This document shows, in pieces, positions 1 to 9,893 of a DNA stretch of 64,000 nt. The translations under genes were made by a program, and so were the position numbers. The stretch lies in assembly GCF_963583255.1 (NCBI RefSeq), contig NC_084816.1, forward strand, positions 15,425,100 through 15,489,099, in the 5' to 3' direction. Position 1 is the stretch's first letter. Every line of letters starts with the position of its first letter. Source of the DNA: Pyrus communis. Taxonomy: Eukaryota; Streptophyta; Magnoliopsida; Rosales; Rosaceae. The notes under the pieces were generated by a model. That model was given only the letters and a program-made list of their open reading frames with translations, searched no databases and had not been told where the DNA came from.

Positions 1-900
1 ACTCAAAAACATAATTGGCATGTACCCGAAACATCTTGGGGACAAGTTCTCAATGACAAGAATTTGAGTCCAAGACTGTTGGACCCCATATTCCTTCATA
101 ACCCAGAACTCTAATTTGGCAGACGGTTTACCATGCACACATAGAAGGAGACAACCTCCTAACTGTCCCAACTGTAAATAATCTGAATACCACTCATGCA
201 TTGCTTCCACGAACCCAGGTGAGAGTGTAGGTGCGGGTAGCGATCGAAATTGTTCGCTTTCAAAATTGAAAGCATATATAGAAAACTCTGACAAGTCATA
301 TGGAGCCCAATGTTGAGCTCCGTGCAGAAAAGCGTCAAACGGTAACTGAATTGCTTCGTCTCTGTTTCTCTTAAGTATAGTTTGAGGAACACTTCCAATG
401 CTTCTCCAAACAGGGTGTATATCTCAGCCTCACGCTCACCATACAATTCGTTGTTAGATGAGGTTGTTTGCAAGACCTTGTATTCATTGGTCCCAATGTT
501 ATATCCAAGTGCAATAAAACCGCATCGACGCCTACCATTATCATTAGGTGGAATTGAGATCCACTCACCCAACACAGGGTTGCACACATACATACCGTCA
601 GTTTCCGGTCCATACAAAGAAAGTAAACCATCACAAGAGTTTATCAACTCGAACTTGAAATTGGGCAGGCTATTTTTGGCAGTGAAAATCATTTTTTCGA
701 CCCCAAAATCATTACCAGCAGCAGTCTCTACTATCTGGGCCAAATAAAGTTTTTTCACTGACGAATAAGATCCCAATGGGTGAACTTGGAAGATGGAGAC
801 GAGCAAATTGAGGGTCAGAAATTATAGAAAGCCACTCTTTGCAAACGCACTTGAAGTTCAAGAAGGTCTTGAAGCAGAATTACAATTCTAACAACGTCTA
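1..900 (-). pseudogene. Degenerate F-box/FBA-domain protein gene, cut by the left window edge
   Basis: The intact family would be a substrate receptor of an SCF E3 ubiquitin ligase. Reading leftwards, an F-box helix remnant (DVVRIVILL, then LNFKCVCKEWLSII) lies at about 895-820. An F-box-associated domain follows (ELINSCDGLLSLYG, VCNPVLGEWISIPP, GFIALGYNIGTNEYKV, VWRSIGSVP, GAQHWAPYDLSEFSIYAF, LEFWVMKEYGV) and runs off position 1. These blocks sit in different frames: shifts are needed near 858, near 770-790 and near 405. The longest single frame (159-806) has no ATG, and its last 80 or so residues are out of frame with the family. Upstream, ATCGCCG/GTGAG near 990 and TTTCACAG near 903 look like an old donor and acceptor. 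Two or three independent shifts make a sequencing error unlikely. The family is sure; the exact shift sites are approximate. Confidence 0.85.
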
Positions 901-1266
901 AACTGTGAAATTTCGCAAATAGATGTGTTCCATAAATAAACAATGAAAAGAGAAAAGCGTAGTAATTTTATGAATCGAAAAGACGAGCTCACCGGCGATT
1001 TCGATATGGTTTTTATAGCTTTCTGGTTTTAGAGAGAGACAGAGACAGAGAGGAAAGAGAAAAGACGTACCGAAACACGAAGGTCCCGTCGTGAGTCGGG
1101 GAAACCGGCTCAGGGAAGGGAGGGTCTTGAGTGACTTCTGGAACTCAAATCCTAAATGCAGTTACAATTTTAACGATCGTGCTAGAATTTATTGTATGAA
1201 CCAACAACTAATAAATTTACAATTATAATCTTTAATATATAACTACAAAAATTGTGAGAAAAGAAA

Positions 1267-1297
<31 letters not shown>

Positions 1298-1422
1298 AGA
1301 ATTCGAAGGAGATGGCACGATGGTTCTTTCAGCCACTAACATGCTTGCTGATGATGATACGTTCTCAATGGGGCATATAATTAATGTCACAGGACATTTT
1401 CTCTGTTTAATCCCTAAGCAAT
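901..1422. other. Intergenic: old 5' region of the F-box locus and an A-run
   Basis: Contains a GA-rich tract at 1027-1066 typical of a plant 5' UTR and a 28-base A-run at 1268-1295. No gene is seen. Confidence 0.6.
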
Positions 1423-1592
1423 GAGAGATTTTTCAGTGTGACCGATACATAGGGTGGTACATCACGTGTCATTATACAAATGATGGGATATGTGTGCCAA
1501 AAAGTTAATAACTTAAAAAATAAAATTCTCCACCACTTCTATTAAAACACGTGGTGTAACATTTGTATTCCCGTCACAACTAAAAATTTCTC
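1423..1592. mobile_element. 170-bp Mutator-type MITE, copy 1
   Basis: Non-autonomous element with 20-bp terminal inverted repeats: gagagatttttcagtgtgac at the left and gtcacaactaaaaatttctc at the right. It is flanked by a 9-bp target duplication with 7 of 9 matches (ctaagcaat / ctaaacaag), the size made by Mutator-like transposases. Copies 2 (38418-38587) and 3 (45527-45696) have exactly the same length and the same internal CACGTG and AAAATAAAATT landmarks. It has no coding capacity. Confidence 0.9.
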
Positions 1593-1986
1593 CTAAACAA
1601 GAGTTCTCCATTTCTCCCTACCAGAAAAGGGGCCAATAAAGTGGCTCATCGATTTGCACGTTTGAGACTTTCAAGTGAGCAATGAAGAGTGTGGTTTGAA
1701 GAACTCGTGAGATCATTTGAGATCCCTTTATGGAAAATAGTTTATCTTTGTAACTAAATGTGTGACGCTCTTTTTTTCTTCGATTGGGTTGATATCCCAA
1801 CAAGATTTTGTCGAGGCCCTTTATTTTGCACTATATTCTTCATGTACTGTACAAATTTCAAATTCCTTTACAAATGAATATCATACTTTGAACTAAAAAA
1901 AGAGGAACATTAAAGTAATTTTGAACAAACAATTTTTTACCTTCTTTTTTTTTAAACCTTACAGTCATGTCACGCCATTGCATTCT

Positions 1987-1989
<3 letters not shown>

Positions 1990-2050
<61 letters not shown>
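1990..2050. repeat. (CT)n microsatellite
   Basis: 61 bp of uninterrupted CT dinucleotide. Confidence 0.98.
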
Positions 2051-2054
<4 letters not shown>

Positions 2055-2113
2055 ACTACCAACACTTTTTTTTATGCTTGCATAACTCCTATTGAAAAAA
2101 AAAAATTAAAAAC

Positions 2114-2364
2114 TGTTGCAGTCCTATTAAATTAGGAATGTGATTGTGTATCTAGGGATATCTCTGAATATTCTCTTTGGTAGTTAATATCCTATTAAAG
2201 TTGTAATCCTATAAGGATAAAGATTTAATCTATCATACTACTATAAATAAAGACACAATTGAGTGATACAACAAACACCTCATAATTACATCTCTCTCTT
2301 CTCTCTCTTAATGTTGGCCCTCTCCCTCTCTACTCCTAAATACAATTCAGTAAATCCTACAACA
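2114..2364. mobile_element. Solo LTR, 251 bp
   Basis: Begins TGTTGCAGTCC and ends TCCTACAACA, and is flanked on both sides by the 5-bp duplication AAAAC (2109-2113 and 2365-2369). It has an internal TATA-like TATAAATAAAG near 2240 and CT-rich R/U5-like sequence. No internal retrotransposon sequence remains, so this is the product of LTR-LTR recombination. Size and ends fit a small Ty1/copia LTR or a TRIM; the family is not resolved. Confidence 0.8.
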
Positions 2365-2369
2365 AAAAC

Positions 2370-3490
2370 AATAATGTGTGATCTTTGCTAGTAATTAAAT
2401 AAATAAATATTTTAAAAATTAAAATAACAAAAAAATTCCTAATTAGTAGGAAAAAAGCTTATTATCGTATTAATTGTAAGCCTCATGCTAATATGCATCC
2501 ATAGTGTAAACGCTAATTTAGATTAATAGTCTTGTGGTAATAAAGTAATCGGCAGATAGTCTCCGTAGTAAAAAAAAACTTAGAAACTAAACCCAATGAT
2601 GATGTTCATTAGGATTTAAGCTTGTAATTAATATTTTTGTCAACCATTCGTAAACTTATTTAACCATTACCAAAAGGTTGTTGATGAAATGCTTGAGCAT
2701 GCTCCAAGCATTGGATTTTTTATTATACGGAATTTTTTTGTCAAATGTCATTTCAGCTTTCATTGATTTTTTTTTTTCCTCCTCAACCGCTGCCAACTTG
2801 TAAGTCTACAGTAAAGAGGGCTAAAGAATAAAAAGCTGAAACATAGTCTAATTTGGACAAATTCCAACTCCAACCAAAAGCCATTCTTTAGCCTAATAGC
2901 CGGTCGTTTGTTGGGGCCAAGCTGTAAATCCTAAGGCTACTTTTGAAAGAATTCAAGGGCAACACAATGCCATTTTTGTATGTGACAACTGATTGAGTGC
3001 TTGCTTTCAGCATATGCTCCTTACAAAATAAATTATTCCTGCTAAAGTAATATAAATGTGAAAATTCATGTTTCGGGAATACTATAAGACCGTTATAAAA
3101 ACTTGGTCTCTAATTATAATCATTAGAAATTAACAATTAATCTTTTTTTATTATTACTGATAAATTGTTGAAATGCTTGTGAAAAATATTTTTAAATTGT
3201 CTTCTAGTGAAACAAGTTGTTTTCACGTGCACTTAACCAATAAATAAAGAATAAATTTAAAATTAATAAATTATTAAGGGGTTATATTTAGCTTTTTCGG
3301 TTGGAGACTGTATATGAATATAGTCTGATACTATTCAATAAAAATAATTTTTTGAAGGGTTATAATTCTTGATGGAGCTATATTTAGCCATTTCGATTGG
3401 AAATGGCTTAAGGTCCTGATCCTTTTAGCCAAATATGCAACTACTCTTCAGCTTTTAGCTATTGCGAAAAATTGTGATAATATCATCTAA
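2370..3490. other. Intergenic, no gene seen
   Basis: AT-rich. Near 3280-3420 two related stretches (TTATATTTAGCTTTTTCGGTTGGA and GCTATATTTAGCCATTTCGATTGGA, quoted in part) suggest a decayed small element. Confidence 0.4.
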
Positions 3491-3503
3491 ATTAGAAAAT
3501 GAA

Positions 3504-3691
3504 GCCACTTAATACAACGGTCTGATGATATTTTTCTTCACTTGTAATTGAGAGGTTTTAGGTTCGAATATCGTGAATGGTTCGAATATCGTGAATGGCA
3601 AATTCGATACCAAATTAGGTTGTCCATTGTATAGCTTAGCCGAACTTTCTTTCTTCTTAATGTAAAATATATCATTATACTAAAAAAAAAA
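3504..3691 (+). mobile_element. tRNA-derived SINE, copy 1
   Basis: A 188-bp element ending in an A-run. It carries a Pol III B-box-like ggttcgaat and is flanked by a perfect 13-bp duplication attagaaaatgaa (3491-3503 and 3692-3704). The 18-bp block around the B box is tandemly duplicated (3561-3578 and 3579-3596). The second copy of the family is at 7505-7684 on the other strand. Confidence 0.88.
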
Positions 3692-3704
3692 ATTAGAAAA
3701 TGAA

Positions 3705-4868
3705 AAATTGAGAGAGTAAAGAAAAGGTTGCAATGGCTACACAAACTAGCCCTGAGCATGCCCATACGGGCGATAGTTGCAAGGGGAGGGAGGTTTCTGA
3801 CCCCGACTAATATGAAGGTCTTAATTACTAAGACAGTCAAACGCTTGCAAGCATTTCTCATTTTAGTTAAGTTACGGTAATCACCCACTAATGTGAAGAC
3901 AATTAACCGAAAATTAAAAACATAAGACAGAAAAATACCATCCTAATTGGTCTCTCCTCTCGAATAAGCTCCAAATTCCAAATTGATCAATGGTATGTAC
4001 TCACGTATGACATGCAATTCTATTAAGATTTTGTCGTTTATGGTTTATGGATTTTATATTGGTTTTGTTTTATTAAGTTGTTGGATATTTTAAGTTTTTG
4101 GATTTAAACTAATATAATCGTATAACTAATATACATTTGGTCATCAATTTCTGATGAGAACCTTAAGAGAGCAAGATTGCTTACATATCTGCCACTCTCA
4201 ATTTTATTAACTTTATGTTTTTTTTTCTTAAATCGTTTTGTAATTGGATTGATTTTTACAAGTATGACCTATAAATGGAGGATTTGAAATGATTACTACA
4301 ACTAGTCAATTTTTTTACACCAATATGAACTATTTAATATAAGTTTCAATATCATCTTGAAGTGATAATTTCTCTTTTAAACGTATATAACTCATATAAT
4401 GGTACTTTTTTTTATGAGTGAACGACAAATTATTTATTTTAGGTTAAGTTATGGGAATAGAGATTATGGACTTGTTTGGAAATGGTTTTAAAATAACTGA
4501 AAACGTATTTACAAAAATATTTTTGGGTACTAAAAGCATTTAAAGTTAGTGGCGGAGCCACTTGGGAACTAGGAAATGATTGGGCTTATCCTGAAGTTTC
4601 TTCACCTTGTAGCTTCTATTTGTGTTCTTTGGTGGATATTCTGTATTTTTCGACTTATGTGTTTTTGTTCTCAGTTAGCTTTATTATGTTCTTCTAATTG
4701 GCCCAAAAAATATGTTTTACAATTGTATTGTTATGAAATCAAAGTCTTATATCAACTAGCCTTCCTTACTTAGTTCCCCATTTTGCATGACACAACATTG
4801 TTTATAATGAAACCACGCATATATGGAATAAAGAAGAATTTATCTTGTATAAAAATTTTTATAGCTGC
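3705..4868. other. Intergenic with one MITE arm
   Basis: 4466-4530 (ttgtttggaaatggttttaa and onward) matches one arm of the element at about 42356-42583. A 65-residue open frame at 4576-4773 has no recognisable domain and is probably chance. Confidence 0.4.
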
Positions 4869-5404
4869 TGACACACCCCGACCGAGATCGGAGCGTGCTG
4901 GCCGTCACACAAAGGTGACGTAGCCATGTGCACGTGCGGAAGCTAATAAAGTAGTAATATAAAAGTACGAGTAATTAAAAACTAGCATACAAGGTACTAA
5001 AACAAGTGCTAGTAAGTGAGATACAATTTCAGAACAGGTCTATAGCAGCCCAAACGAAAAAGACAACAGTAGTACGCCCGAAGGCGACCCTACAATGGGG
5101 AGTGTCTGTCAGAAACGCCGGAAAGCCCTCAGGGGAAACCACCGCAACGGCTAAGCAACTAGAACCTGGAGGGGCGCAAAACAAAAGCGTGAGTGGGCAA
5201 AAACAAAGCTCTTTGAAAACCATTTAGCGAAATACATTCTAACCCCTCGCCGTAAAACCTGTATACTTCCCAGAAAATAAACATATAAACGTATGTATAA
5301 ACATGCCAAACATGCTCAAGGGTATGCCAATCATGCTCAAGATATGCCATGCCAAAGCCTCATAATGAATGTAAGTGCCCAGGTATAAATCATATCAACA
5401 TCAT

Positions 5405-5645
5405 AACATCTGGCAGCCGGAGTCACCTAACGTGGCCTGTACGGCTGCATCTAGAGCTCAAATCTCAACTCTATAACTGAACCTGCCCACGAGTCGGAAC
5501 CACTCTAGGTGGTTTGTACGACAAGCCTGGGTGTAACATATATATACGCTCTAGTGCTACGATCACGTGAAGGCTGTGCGAATAATCGCGAGTCACCTAC
5601 GAGTCGGAACCACCTAATGTGGTCTGTACGACAGGCCTATGCACC
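5405..5645. repeat. Diverged tandem units inside the large LTR
   Basis: Three related units read roughly GAGTCGGAACCAC-CTA-xx-GTGG-CTGTACGaC (near 5418, 5493 and 5600), separated by unrelated spacer. Confidence 0.65.
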
Positions 5646-6304
5646 TAACTTGGATCCAAGCTGAGCGTGTGGTGCGGGAGGTGAACATCACGTGAAGGAC
5701 TGTGCCCTACTCTGGGCGGGAGCACTAACACCGGAGGTGCAGGTTATGAGCTCTCTAAGTCTCTCAAACTACTGCTGAAAGTAAATATGAATACCACTTA
5801 CCTGGCACTTACCTGTGCGTCCACAGCACCCAATATGCATATATATGTATGCCACTATTAATGCGTGCAATGATGCATAAACGATAATAATAACATGCAT
5901 GGCATAAGGCAAATAACCCTTTTTAAATCAATTTCTGGGAATATAAATGTATATAGGTATATACGGAAAACAAAAGCCCACTCACTGGTATGTAGAAAGG
6001 TCGTAGCCCCCCTGCCTCGCGTGTGCACGCTCGTCCTCGGGGTACGTGTCACCTAGATGCGAAACAACTATAAAAACGTTAACTTTAAAGCACATAACCA
6101 ACTTCTCGTAATAACTTCTCATACATTGCTCAAAATGGAAAAATGAATATACCAACGTGCTCTACACAACCTCAGGATCACAACCATATTTTTAGAATAA
6201 TTTTCCTCCGCCGCACGCGCCCCCACGCGCCGGCCAAGGCACGGACCTACGCGCCCCCCACGCGCGGCCACGTGCCATGCACACTAACGGTGTCAACAGA
6301 CGCC

Positions 6305-6402
6305 GTCAGGAATATTCCGTTAAACTGACGGAATATTCCGTTAAACCTAACTAACGCCGTCACTGCCGTTAGGAATATTCCGTTAAACTTAACGGAATAT
6401 TC
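6305..6402. repeat. GGAATATTCCGTTAAAC palindrome cluster
   Basis: The self-complementary core GGAATATTCC followed by GTTAAAC recurs three times, with a partial fourth unit (ggaatattctcc). It lies inside the large solo LTR, where LTR promoters often sit; a regulatory role is inference only. Confidence 0.7.
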
Positions 6403-6959
6403 TCCTTTCTTCTCCGATCTAACCTCGCCGGACTCCGGCCACCGGAAAACTGGGAAAGTTTAAAACTCACTATTCTCCGTCGTTTTTCATCCATTTTTCA
6501 CGTATTTTATACCAAAATGAAGCCCTAAACCTCAACTACCACGTTGGACTAGTTTTAGAGCCTAAAAACAACGGAATCAAACTTTCCAAAATATGAAAAT
6601 TCGGCCAAACTTACAGTTCGTGATTTCGACGTCCAAAACCGTCCAACGATGCACTCCCAAGCTCCTTGGGACCTCACCAACACATCTACAAGCTTCAAAT
6701 GTCCAAAAACTAAGTAAATTAATGTTGCATGAACAGTACTCAAATCGGAGTTTAAGAAATCGACGTGAAAACGTCGATGTTCTTACCTGAAAAGGGTATA
6801 TTCGTGCTCCCCTCGACCTCACGATCACAACTGCACCCTTGGTTTCCTCGATCTGCTACGGTATAATGGTTCTTGGTGTGTGTCCGTACGTTTACAGTGG
6901 AAATGGGAGCTCGGGGGAGAGAGAGACAGGGAGAAGACAGAGGGAGAGAGATAGGGACA

Positions 6960-6963
<4 letters not shown>

Positions 6964-6994
<31 letters not shown>
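6964..6994. repeat. (GT)n microsatellite
   Basis: About 30 bp of GT dinucleotide inside the solo LTR. Confidence 0.95.
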
Positions 6995-6995
<1 letters not shown>

Positions 6996-7110
6996 CCCAA
7001 CACATGCCAACACCACACCACCCACCAACAAAATAACGAAACGAACTAGGGGCTAAAATGTCATTTCACTAGTACGTTTTAATAATCCCGGGACGGGATG
7101 TCACAGCTGC

Positions 7111-7504
7111 AGTTTGAGCCATGATTATTAATTTTTTTGTCGAACTTCAATTTAGAAATTTACAAAGAAGTTCAGTGCTTATGATATAACTATTCAATGT
7201 TAATTTTTTTTTCGTGACTTAATTACTCTCTTTTGATTAATTTTTTTTTCATTCCAATACAAAAAACGAACCCCCATTCTTCTCCCATTAGTATATTACT
7301 TTTGTTGCTCGTGTTTCTTATTTTTCTCGTTTTTTTACTCTACCACTGCTTGAAGTATATGCTTATTACAGTAAGCATTTCAACTGCTTTTTTTAGGATT
7401 TATTTGCATGTTTACTAAGAATTGATTACAAAAATATTTTTACCAAAAACTTTTTCAGACATTATGAAATCACTTCCAAAAGAGTCATGTTACCAAGTGT
7501 TTCT
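7111..7504. other. Intergenic, no gene seen
   Basis: AT-rich with several T-runs. 7430-7490 resembles one arm of the Rosaceae-type MITE at about 42356-42583. Confidence 0.4.
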
Positions 7505-7684
7505 AATTTTTTTCTTTTTTTTTACCAAACGATATTATCTATACTAAGGGGATAAGGGAGTCGACTTAGTCTTACAATGAGCCCGCAATAATGTGGTTCA
7601 AAATCTCATTTGGTGATAATCGAACCTAAGACCTCTCACTTACAAGTGAAGAGGAATATCACTAGACCGTAATACTAAGTGGGT
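7505..7684 (-). mobile_element. tRNA-derived SINE, copy 2
   Basis: Minus-strand member of the SINE at 3504-3691, with the same body (tcttcacttgtaagtgagag, then ggttcgatta B box) and a T-run at its left end, which is the element's 3' A-tail. It is flanked by caagtgtttct (7494-7504) and caagtttttct (7685-7695), a 10 of 11 target duplication. Confidence 0.85.
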
Positions 7685-8059
7685 CAAGTTTTTCTGACAT
7701 AAAAATTGAGCAAAGATTATGTAAAGTAACTATTTTTTTTTTTCAATAAAAGAAAAGATAAAATAGTTATTTTCTTTTATTTTCCTTTAAATTTTTTACT
7801 GAAAGAAAGCACATAAATGTCAAAAAAAAAAAAAATACCGGCATAAAAGGAAAATGAAAAAAAAAAAAAAAAAAAAGGAAAACTAATGGAAACATCCTAG
7901 AAAACTTTCATTTAACCTTAAGGACAAATAATTTCAAAAATGGCAATGTTGCCCTTGAAAACCTTCTTACAGAAAAAACCAAAAGTATCCAATCTCCAAC
8001 ATCCATCAGAAGTCACATGCTCTTCATCAAAGCAAATATAAGAATTCCAGGAGAAAAAA

Positions 8060-8490
8060 CTGTGCAGCAGGTTCACATGTAAGGCAAAATGAGACAAACA
8101 AGTTCACATGCAAACTAAAAGGAGACAGGCAAATTCACATGCATTTATCAAACAAAAGTCAGACACGTTTTCAGCAACAGTAGAAGCAAAGTGACAAATA
8201 CCAAGGAGATGTTCACACCAACCACTTGTAAAATTTTATACCATTATAGCCCCATTCAGTATATATAAGTGTAGTTCTATTCATTGTAAATATACCTCAA
8301 CATCTCAACACCTGAACACCTTATTCTTACCATATACTTGTGGACATCAGGAACTTTTCGTGTTTACAATACTCACACCATCTTCATACTCTCAAGCATC
8401 TGTAGTCTTCATAGCATCCTTGTAAACACTTTCTTGTAAACAATTATCTTTGTAAACATTCTATATATCAATAAAAATTCAAGTGTACAT
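8060..8490 (+). promoter_or_regulatory. Pararetroviral promoter, R region and poly(A) signal
   Basis: TATATAAG at 8262-8269 predicts a start near 8293. AATAAA at 8470-8475 lies about 180 bp downstream, the spacing seen when a terminally redundant pregenomic RNA reads past its own poly(A) signal once. Upstream, ttcacatg recurs at 8072, 8103 and 8134 with an exact 31-bp period, an enhancer-like array. The canonical initiator-tRNA-Met primer site was not found in the leader. The elements look undamaged, but activity cannot be judged. Confidence 0.6.
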
Positions 8491-8870
8491 ATTCAAGCAA
8501 TCTCCAAGTCTTAAATAAGTTTTCTTTTCTTTCTTACTTTTCTTTCTTTAGTGTGTTTGCTTAATTAGACTTCTAGTCCAAAATAAGGAAATACTATTGT
8601 AGTTATATTATTAACATGCTAAACTAATGATCATACTTTGTTCGAGCACTCTATTATAGTTGAATGCTTACCATACAAATATTGGACATTAATCAGGGTA
8701 CCTCTGAGTTCTTCGTACCTCTGAGTTCAGCCGTTAAGGCCTTATACTTGTACTCTGAGTGGCCATTATGCTGAAACATGTCGAGTTCCATGTGTAAGGT
8801 TTTATGTCTAGTTGTTATAATGGTCATCCGACTATTTAATAGTATAATTATAATAGTAAATACCTTGAGG

Positions 8871-9109
8871 AACAGATCAAACTTTAGAGACCACAACCAC
8901 TAGGTATTTATTGTCCCAGACACCCCACTATAAATAGCATAAAGAGAAGATTAGCATATATATCCAAAGAATTAGCAGGACTTTGAAGAATCAAAAGTTT
9001 TATCTTGGTTATCTTGAACATTCTTCATTTATTCATAAATATAATAACGCAGAAGTGCAGCATAAAGTTTTAGAAGCAAAAAGAGCAACAGATCAAACTT
9101 TAGAGACCA
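8871..9109 (+). repeat. 23-bp direct repeat in the viral leader with a TATA box between
   Basis: A 23-bp stretch beginning aacagatcaaactttagaga and ending cca occurs at 8871-8893 and again at 9087-9109, just before the ORF1 ATG (9109). CTATAAATAG (8930 region) lies between the copies. This could be a local duplication, or the footprint of an insertion or of template switching. Confidence 0.75.
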
Positions 9110-9681
9110 TGAGAGAAAAAAGAGAGTTTCTAAGAAGTTAGTTAGCCGTAACTTTAGAAAAATGTAGACTGTAGTTTATAATACATTACCTTAATTTAGA
9201 AATTAGTGAACCTTGAAAAAGAAAAATAATCTTAGATCAAAATAGTTTAGTTTGTTATTTTCCATTGAGAAACCATAATCATGTTTTGCATAGTAAAGAA
9301 AATCCACTAGCCAATAGTATAGTAAATCTTACTTTTAGTCAAGCAGAAATTATAAAATTAGAAAATAATAAGCATAATCATTTGTTAAACCAGTTATTAG
9401 AGTATTTTCAGAAAAATTTCATAAAAGCAATTAGACAAAATTTAAACTATATTACATTTCAGTTAGAAGATAATAATAAAAATATTCAAAAGTTTCCTAG
9501 CAAAAGAGAGAAAAAAGAGCTTGTTGACCTCATAGATAGTAAGTCAAAGCAAGTAGAACTTAGATCATTAGAAGTAGTTGAGCAGTTAAAATTAGAAGTC
9601 CAAAAAATTCAATTAGTGCAAAAAGATTTAAGTGAACAAGTAGATAAGTTGCATAATAAAATAGATAAATTATTAGTTTAA
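9109..9681 (+). pseudogene. Pararetroviral ORF1 (broken)
   Basis: One frame of 190 codons from ATG 9109 to TAA 9681, interrupted only by three substitution-type stops near 9139 (TAG), 9172 (TAG) and 9214 (TGA), with no frameshift. The C-terminal 140 residues are open, Lys/Glu/Gln/Leu-rich and predicted coiled coil. The size (about 22 kDa if uninterrupted) and position fit the first ORF of tungro/badnaviruses, whose function is poorly known. A naive ORF search starts at a TTG (9265), which I do not take as real. Confidence 0.65.
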
Positions 9682-9692
9682 TTATTAATTTA

Positions 9693-9893
9693 ATGACCGA
9701 TTCTAAAACTAGCAAAAAATATATCCAAGTTTTGAAAGAAATTAGTAAGTTAGACAAAGAACCAGTAGGTTTAATAGATTTTTCAATACAAGTAGCCAGT
9801 AGTAATATTCCCATTTGGCAAAACAATTTAATTATTCAATTAGTTTTAAGTTTGGCTAAAAAATTAGATCAAGTTGAAGAACAAATAGCATAA
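9693..9893 (+). CDS. Pararetroviral ORF2, small protein, 66 aa, intact
   Basis: ATG at 9693 (context TTAATGACC) to TAA 9891-9893. The 66-residue product is acidic-basic mixed, with a C-terminal leucine/lysine heptad pattern suggesting a coiled coil. The next frame begins at the stop (TAAATAA), so the ORFs are packed as in badna/tungroviruses, where the second ORF encodes a small virion-associated nucleic-acid-binding protein. That role here is inference from position and size. It is the only unbroken viral ORF. Confidence 0.55.
   Translation: MTDSKTSKKYIQVLKEISKLDKEPVGLIDFSIQVASSNIPIWQNNLIIQLVLSLAKKLDQVEEQIA

Larger units (their letters stand above)
4869..7105. mobile_element. Solo LTR, 2237 bp
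   Basis: Starts TGACACACCCCGACC and ends GGACGGGATGTCACA, with the 5-bp duplication GCTGC immediately outside both ends (4864-4868 and 7106-7110). TG...CA ends plus a 5-bp duplication identify an LTR; the size suggests a large Gypsy-type or non-autonomous family. Inside are diverged tandem units (next entry), a palindromic GGAATATTCCGTT cluster at 6310-6400 and a (GT)n tract at 6964-6994. It is distinctly more GC-rich than its surroundings. Open frames inside it are not genes. Confidence 0.82.

Noticed and set aside
3540..3600. B-box-like ggttcgaat as a tRNA gene
   Set aside because: No cloverleaf or CCA-end partner; the A-tail and 13-bp duplication show a SINE.
5006..5350. Open frames on both strands in this stretch
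   Set aside because: They lie inside the solo LTR and have no domain.
5405..5645. Spaced repeats as a CRISPR-like array
   Set aside because: Plant nuclear DNA, irregular spacing and diverged units inside an LTR.
8490..9108. Search of the viral leader for the initiator-tRNA-Met primer site
   Set aside because: No good match to TGGTATCAGAGC was found, so no primer-binding feature is claimed; it may be decayed or lie outside the integrated part.
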